Assembly: GCA_015521775.1 (NCBI GenBank)
Contig: WANN01000032.1
Coordinates: forward strand, 1 to 53,894
Source of the DNA: Thermoproteaceae archaeon
GTDB lineage: Archaea > Thermoproteota > Thermoprotei > Thermoproteales > Thermoproteaceae
Reading direction: 5' to 3'
Length of the DNA stretch: 53,894 nucleotides
This document shows, in pieces, positions 49,860 through 53,894 of this stretch. Within the stretch, counting starts at the first letter, position 1. The number at the start of each line of letters is the position of its first letter. Below the pieces are notes generated by a model. That model did not search any database. It had not been told where the DNA came from and was given only the letters and a program-made list of their open reading frames with translations. The position numbers were made by a program, and so were the translations under genes.

Positions 49860-50823
49860 GTCCCCCACCCTTTGAGCCCCTAATTAGGGTGGCGGCCCTA
49901 TAAATGGAGTGTATGAGCCCGCGGGGCGCGCTGTATATGGTGGCCGCGATTATGACTCCCAGGGCCAGCTGCCAGTATATGCCCACGTCCGGCGTCGTGG
50001 CTATGTAGAACCTGAGCCCGCTCAGCACGAACGCTCCGAGTATCGGGCCGAGGAGCGTCCCCACGCCCCCGAAGATCACCATGAACAGTATCTCCCCCGA
50101 CATGGTCCAGTAAAGTAGGTCCGCGTTGACGAACTGCAGCGCGGAGGCGTACAGTGCCCCAGATAGCCCGCACATGGCGGCAGATATTAGGAACGCGGCC
50201 ATCTTCGCCCTTGCGGGCACATAGCCGAGGAACTCCAAGCGTAGCGGATTGTCGCGGGCCGCCAGGACGAGCCGTCCCCCCACTGTGCCCAGGAACCTTT
50301 TTACCAGGAATAGCGCCAGCACGGTCAACGCCAGGGAGGCGAAGTAGATGAAGAGGCCAAGGGCCTGCCTATCTGGGAACTCGTAGCCCAGCACAGCTAG
50401 ACCGCCTATCGATATGCCGTCTGATCCGCCGGTGATGGGGCCCAGCTTGAGCACAAGCGAATAGTAGAGCATGGAGTACGCTAGGAGCGCGGTGGCCAAC
50501 TGGAGCCCAGATAGGCGGGCCGCTATGGGCGCTATGGGTAGCGCCACGAGCACCGCTGCGGCCATGCTCAGGGGCAGCAGCACAGCCAGTTCTCCCATGC
50601 CCAGGTGCCTGTTCATGAGGCCGACCGTATAGGCCCCCGCCCCAAAAAACGCGGCGTGGCCCAGCGAAATCATGCCCCCGTAGCCGTAGGCTATGTTGTA
50701 CCCTATCGCGGTGATCGAGAATATGAAGCCGAACAACGCTATGAGCATGGCCGTCTGGCTCACAAAGGGCACCGACACGGCGAGGGCCAACATCGCAACG
50801 GCCAGGACGATCGCGGGCCTCAT
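49852..50823 (-). CDS. LIV-type ABC permease LivM (operon 1)
   Basis: 323 residues, about ten membrane segments. LivM signatures: GYNIAYGYGGMISLGHAAFFG and ARDNPLRLEFLGYVPARAK (coupling loop), GGVGTLLGPILGAFVL. ATG 50823 overlaps the LivH TGA by four bases. Confidence 0.92.
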   Translation of the reverse strand: MRPAIVLAVAMLALAVSVPFVSQTAMLIALFGFIFSITAIGYNIAYGYGGMISLGHAAFFGAGAYTVGLMNRHLGMGELAVLLPLSMAAAVLVALPIAPIAARLSGLQLATALLAYSMLYYSLVLKLGPITGGSDGISIGGLAVLGYEFPDRQALGLFIYFASLALTVLALFLVKRFLGTVGGRLVLAARDNPLRLEFLGYVPARAKMAAFLISAAMCGLSGALYASALQFVNADLLYWTMSGEILFMVIFGGVGTLLGPILGAFVLSGLRFYIATTPDVGIYWQLALGVIIAATIYSAPRGLIHSIYRAATLIRGSKGGGHG

Positions 50824-51701
50824 ATTTTCCTCCCCACCTTGCCGAATATTCCGTACGGTCTGAACACGAGTATGAGCGCTATTAGCGCGTACATGAGTAT
50901 GAGGTCAAGCTCCGGGAAGGTCCTTATGGCTATGACCCTCACCCCGCTAATTGCCAGCGCGGTGGCTACGACCCCCTTGATGCTGCCCAGCCCCCCAACC
51001 GCCACCACTATGAACGACGTCACCATCTCATCGAAGCCTATGCCCGGAAAGGCGCCGCTTATGGGGAGCATCGAGGCGCCCGCTATGCCCGCCATGGCGG
51101 CGCCCACGGCGAAGGTCAGCGCGCTGATACGCCTCACGTTGATCCCTATGGTGGTGGCGAGCTCTATGTCGCTGGCCGTTGCCCTGACCCTCACGCCTAG
51201 GCGCGTGTACCTCATGACGGCCTGATGGGCGGCCAACATGGCCGCCGCCAGCCCAATTATGTAGAAGTAGTATACGGGGAACTGCCTGCCAAGCACATCC
51301 ACATAGCCCAACAGCGAGAAGGGCTCATACGCCGTGTAGTAGTTGAGCCCCCATATGAGCTTGTTCATGTCCAGCATGGCTAGGAGCAGGCCGAACGTGA
51401 ACAATATCTGAAAGTCCTCGTTGAGCTGGGAGACCCCCTTATATATGAGCATGTAGAGGGGGAGCGATATCACCCCGACAACTACGGCCGCTATGGGCAC
51501 CGCGACAAAGAACAGCTCTGGGGCCTTAAGGGCGGAATAGACCGTGTACGCTATGTATAGGCCCAACGCGTAGAACGCCCCGTGGGCTATATTTATTATT
51601 CGCATCACGCCATATATCAGGGTGAGGCCCGAGGCTATTAGGATTATTACAGATGAAAAGTATAGCGTTGTTATTAATATGGAGAAAACCTCATCTATCA
51701 T
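50820..51701 (-). CDS. LIV-type ABC permease LivH (operon 1)
   Basis: 293 residues, about eight membrane segments. GLTLIYGVMRIINIAHGAFYA and VRATASDIELATTIGINVRR are the family landmarks, followed by VGGLGSIKGVVATALA. Its ATG follows the stop of the binding-protein gene with no base between. Confidence 0.92.
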   Translation of the reverse strand: MIDEVFSILITTLYFSSVIILIASGLTLIYGVMRIINIAHGAFYALGLYIAYTVYSALKAPELFFVAVPIAAVVVGVISLPLYMLIYKGVSQLNEDFQILFTFGLLLAMLDMNKLIWGLNYYTAYEPFSLLGYVDVLGRQFPVYYFYIIGLAAAMLAAHQAVMRYTRLGVRVRATASDIELATTIGINVRRISALTFAVGAAMAGIAGASMLPISGAFPGIGFDEMVTSFIVVAVGGLGSIKGVVATALAISGVRVIAIRTFPELDLILMYALIALILVFRPYGIFGKVGRKI

Positions 51702-53087
51702 CTACCAGGACGCTATCCAATCGTCGGTCTTGATTCCCGGCGGCGGTGCGGCGTCCTCGGGGGCCACGGGCCTTATCCTGTCCAGCACGGCGAAGTTGTA
51801 CTGGGCGCTCCGCTTTGTGAAGCCTATGATTGTGGCGCCCATCATCTGGTGGTCCTCCCTGCGGAACGACCTGTACCCGCCAATGGTGGGGACCATGATG
51901 TCCTCGAGGGCCCTGATGAGCATGTCGGTGTCGGGGTACTTCCCTGACAGGTCGAAGGCCTTCTCCACGGCGGCCGCGTAGACCCACAGCGGCGTGAAGC
52001 CCGTGAAGGCCGTGTGGTACGGGTACTTCCCGAAGCGGTCCACGTACTCCTTCACGAACATCTCAGTGAGGGGCCACTTGCGCGGCCAGAATGGCCACCA
52101 GGAGCGGGCCCCCACCAGGAGGCCCTCCGGCGTATCGGGCGGCATTTCTGCAGTCGCCAGGACGCTGAACACGCCCAGCTTCACGTTCCTCCACAGGCCC
52201 TGAGCCACGGACTGCCTGAGGAAGTTCAGCACGTCGCCGCCCCACAGGCTGCTGTACACCACGTCCGGCCTGGCAGAGGCGATCTTCTGTATGTAGGGCG
52301 TGTAGTCGGGCACCCTGAAGAGGGGCGGCCAGAGCTCGTCCACCACCTCTATGTCAGGCTTGAGCTTCCTGAGCGCCGTGATGAACCTCCTCCATGAGTC
52401 CCTCCCGAACTCGTAGTCAGGCGATATGTTGATAACCGTTTTGACATCGGGAAGGACGTCCGCGACCACCTCGGCCAGGGCTATGTTCTCCATGGCGTCG
52501 TAGTTGCCGACCCTGAAGAGGAACCTTGGGTTCGGGTCTATCTCCTCGAATATGCGGGCCGAGGTCGCGTCGGGCGCTAGGCAGGGGACCTGCAATTCCT
52601 TTTCTATTACGGGGGCCAGAGCCACCATGGTGCCGCTGGAAGTGCAGCATACAACCAGCTCCACGCCCTCCTCCCTCACCCACCGCGTGACGGTCTTGAC
52701 GACGTTCTCCGGGCCGGTGGCCTCGTCAAGGAACAGCATTTCTATTTTCCTCTTGCCGAGGAGCCCGCCATCTGCGTTTATCCAGTCCCTAACGAGCTCC
52801 GCGGCGTTCTTGGTGTGCTCGCCCACCACGGCGCCCGGCCCACTCACGAAGGTGACGAGGCCGACCTTTAGAGGTTTCTCGGGTACCTGGCCCGCTGCCT
52901 GTTGGCCGGCGCCGCCTGCCCCCACGGTTGTAGTCACAGTTTCGGTGACGGTTACGGTGCGTTCTGCAGCCCCTCCTTGGCGTCCCAGTAGGGCCGCGGT
53001 CACCCCTGCACCGATTATTCCCCCAGCAACCAGGCCGCCTATGGCGGCGAGAACCTGCCTTCGAGAATACGTGGCTCCCTGCGCCAT
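51702..53087 (-). CDS. LIV-type ABC substrate-binding protein (operon 1)
   Basis: 461 residues. The N-terminus SRRQVLAAIGGLVAGGIIGAG looks like a twin-arginine signal-anchor, followed by a Thr/Val/Gly-rich linker to about residue 70. The Periplasmic_BP_6 domain begins KVGLVTFVSGPGAVVGEHTK. It has CC in VELVVCCTSSGTMVAL. Tat-type here and Sec-anchor-type in operon 2 suggest the two binding proteins are not recent duplicates. A TATA-like AGAAATAATAC lies about 53105-53117. Confidence 0.92.
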   Translation of the reverse strand: MAQGATYSRRQVLAAIGGLVAGGIIGAGVTAALLGRQGGAAERTVTVTETVTTTVGAGGAGQQAAGQVPEKPLKVGLVTFVSGPGAVVGEHTKNAAELVRDWINADGGLLGKRKIEMLFLDEATGPENVVKTVTRWVREEGVELVVCCTSSGTMVALAPVIEKELQVPCLAPDATSARIFEEIDPNPRFLFRVGNYDAMENIALAEVVADVLPDVKTVINISPDYEFGRDSWRRFITALRKLKPDIEVVDELWPPLFRVPDYTPYIQKIASARPDVVYSSLWGGDVLNFLRQSVAQGLWRNVKLGVFSVLATAEMPPDTPEGLLVGARSWWPFWPRKWPLTEMFVKEYVDRFGKYPYHTAFTGFTPLWVYAAAVEKAFDLSGKYPDTDMLIRALEDIMVPTIGGYRSFRREDHQMMGATIIGFTKRSAQYNFAVLDRIRPVAPEDAAPPPGIKTDDWIASW

Positions 53088-53123
53088 AACCCCCCACCCA
53101 TTGTATTATTTCTCTTTTTCTGC

Positions 53124-53144
53124 CAACTGATTGTAATTAAGTTG
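53124..53144. promoter_or_regulatory. Inverted repeat upstream of LIV operon 1, candidate operator
   Basis: CAACT and AGTTG flank GATTGTAATTA in the 107-base gap between the di-iron gene and the binding-protein gene. It shares TGTAAT with the repeat upstream of operon 2. Arms are short, so support is limited. Confidence 0.3.
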
Positions 53145-53194
53145 TAGTGGTATGCATGAGGGCAGAATTATCAGTAATTGAAAAAATGTCCTGG

Positions 53195-53894
53195 TTAGAA
53201 CACCGGGGGCGCAAGCTCCATCTCCTCGTCCTCGAACCTGACTTCTCTGCCGTCTATGCCCAGCTCAGGTATCTCGGGCATCTCCACGCCGAACCTGCTC
53301 AGGAACGCGCCCACTTTCAGCACGGCCTTCCTCCACGCCTCCTCCCTGAACTCGAGGCTAGGTATCCCCACGACGTCCTGGACTATTGGGTCCATCTTGA
53401 GGAAGAAGTCGTGGAAGTCCCTGGGCAGTTTCCAGAACTTTGTGGTCTTCAGCGGTTTGTAGGTTATGAGGGACAGGAACTCGAATCCAGCCCTAATCTG
53501 CTTAGTGACAAGCCTCTTTATCTCGTCGGTTATCACGTGCTTGTTGTCCTCGAAGAGGAACATCGTGAACGTGAAGTGCCTCGCCTCGTCTCTGGCAGTG
53601 TTCCTAAAGAGCTCGGCCATGGTCGCGTGCTTGGCGTTGCGCGACGCGCCGCCGAACACGGTCGTCGAGGCGGCCTCCCCCATTAGGAACGAGGTGAAGA
53701 TTATCGGCAACGGGTACTTGTCGTAGGCGGCCTTATAGGCCTCCCAGTACCTTGACCCGTTCCACCATACCCACCAGGCGTATTTCCTTGCCTTTTCCTC
53801 TAGGTCTGACTGGGGTTTCCTGAATGGGAAGCCCTTGAGGGCGCAGTAGGCGGCCTTACCGCACATAATGCAATGCCTATTCTCGTCCATCACA
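53195..53894 (-). CDS. Carboxylate-bridged di-iron oxygenase, C-terminal part (partial)
   Basis: The gene runs off the window; the last 233 or so residues are visible. Near the edge the sequence reads MDENRHCIMCG and later FLMGEAAS and NTARDEARHFTF. Two D-E-x-R-H motifs with a lone glutamate between them (69 residues after the first, 30 before the second) match the iron ligands of bacterial multicomponent monooxygenases and acyl-ACP desaturases; the first glutamate helix must lie beyond 53894. After the second motif only about 125 residues remain, shorter than in monooxygenase alpha subunits. Substrate unknown. It sits upstream of the LIV operons on the same strand. Confidence 0.8.
   Translation of the reverse strand, partial: VMDENRHCIMCGKAAYCALKGFPFRKPQSDLEEKARKYAWWVWWNGSRYWEAYKAAYDKYPLPIIFTSFLMGEAASTTVFGGASRNAKHATMAELFRNTARDEARHFTFTMFLFEDNKHVITDEIKRLVTKQIRAGFEFLSLITYKPLKTTKFWKLPRDFHDFFLKMDPIVQDVVGIPSLEFREEAWRKAVLKVGAFLSRFGVEMPEIPELGIDGREVRFEDEEMELAPPVF

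Noticed and set aside
1-53894. CRISPR arrays, integrases, complete insertion sequences
   Set aside because: I looked for regularly spaced repeats and recombinase motifs and saw none.

Overview
The window is a stretch of chromosome from a hyperthermophilic crenarchaeon, most likely a member of the Thermoproteaceae (Thermoproteus/Pyrobaculum-like, GC-rich relative). Evidence: archaeal-type ribosomal proteins (S4e, L19e, L32e), RFC small subunit, RtcB, archease and protoglobin; tRNA genes interrupted at non-canonical positions; and, in front of most first genes of transcription units, a TATA box centred about 22-27 bases upstream of the start codon with no room for a leader, the pattern of leaderless crenarchaeal mRNAs. 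Several starts given here were moved to fit that spacing. Genes inside operons commonly overlap by four bases (ATGA or GTGA).

Layout. 1-5.8 kb: rfcS (partial), rps7, an SLC41/MgtE-like cation transporter with an unknown partner, rtcB, a palindrome-rich AT island, a MarR-type regulator with a C-terminal cysteine cluster, and protoglobin. 5.8-6.5 kb: a nearly empty stretch and a tRNA-Glu with a D-arm intron. 6.5-11.6 kb: sixA and a complete nucleoside-type (BMP family) ABC transporter. 11.8-18.5 kb: small membrane protein, PPC-domain protein, class V aminotransferase, rpl24, carAB. 18.7-20.3 kb: a redox operon (anchored thioredoxin-fold protein, CcdA, thioredoxin). 20.6-25.8 kb: 3' fragment of a split tRNA-Gly, then ribosomal proteins S4e, L5, S14, S8, L32e, L19e, L18, S5, L30. 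25.8-29.9 kb: GNAT, malic enzyme, 5' fragment of the split tRNA-Gly, acetyl-CoA synthetase. 30-43.9 kb: archease, a SufB/SufD-like protein, PfkB kinase, small Ser/Thr kinase, PUA protein, a candidate C/D box RNA, Thi4 with a small zinc protein, PdxS, PdxT, a ferredoxin operon, S9 peptidase, class III aminotransferase and a CbiX-like protein. 43.9-53.9 kb: two complete tandem LIV-type ABC transporter operons in the same order, preceded on the same strand by the C-terminal part of a carboxylate-bridged di-iron oxygenase.

The most striking signal is a tRNA-Gly(UCC) encoded in two separate pieces 7.1 kb apart, each with its own TATA box. The 5' piece (27810) carries nucleotides 1-25 and a GC-rich trailer; the 3' piece (20591) carries a leader that pairs with that trailer over 15 continuous base pairs, followed by nucleotides 26-73 and CCA. 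The 3' piece is itself interrupted by a 26-nt intron in the T-arm. Joined and spliced, they give a perfectly paired tRNA. The same window encodes RtcB and archease, the tRNA ligase and its activator, which would be expected to join the pieces. Split tRNAs are known from Nanoarchaeum equitans and Caldivirga maquilingensis; whether this one has been described I cannot tell from the sequence.

Other points: a perfect 42-bp palindrome upstream of the MarR gene, inverted repeats next to the promoters of both LIV operons, helically phased repeats upstream of the redox operon, and a C/D box RNA candidate placed exactly at the expected start distance from its own TATA box.
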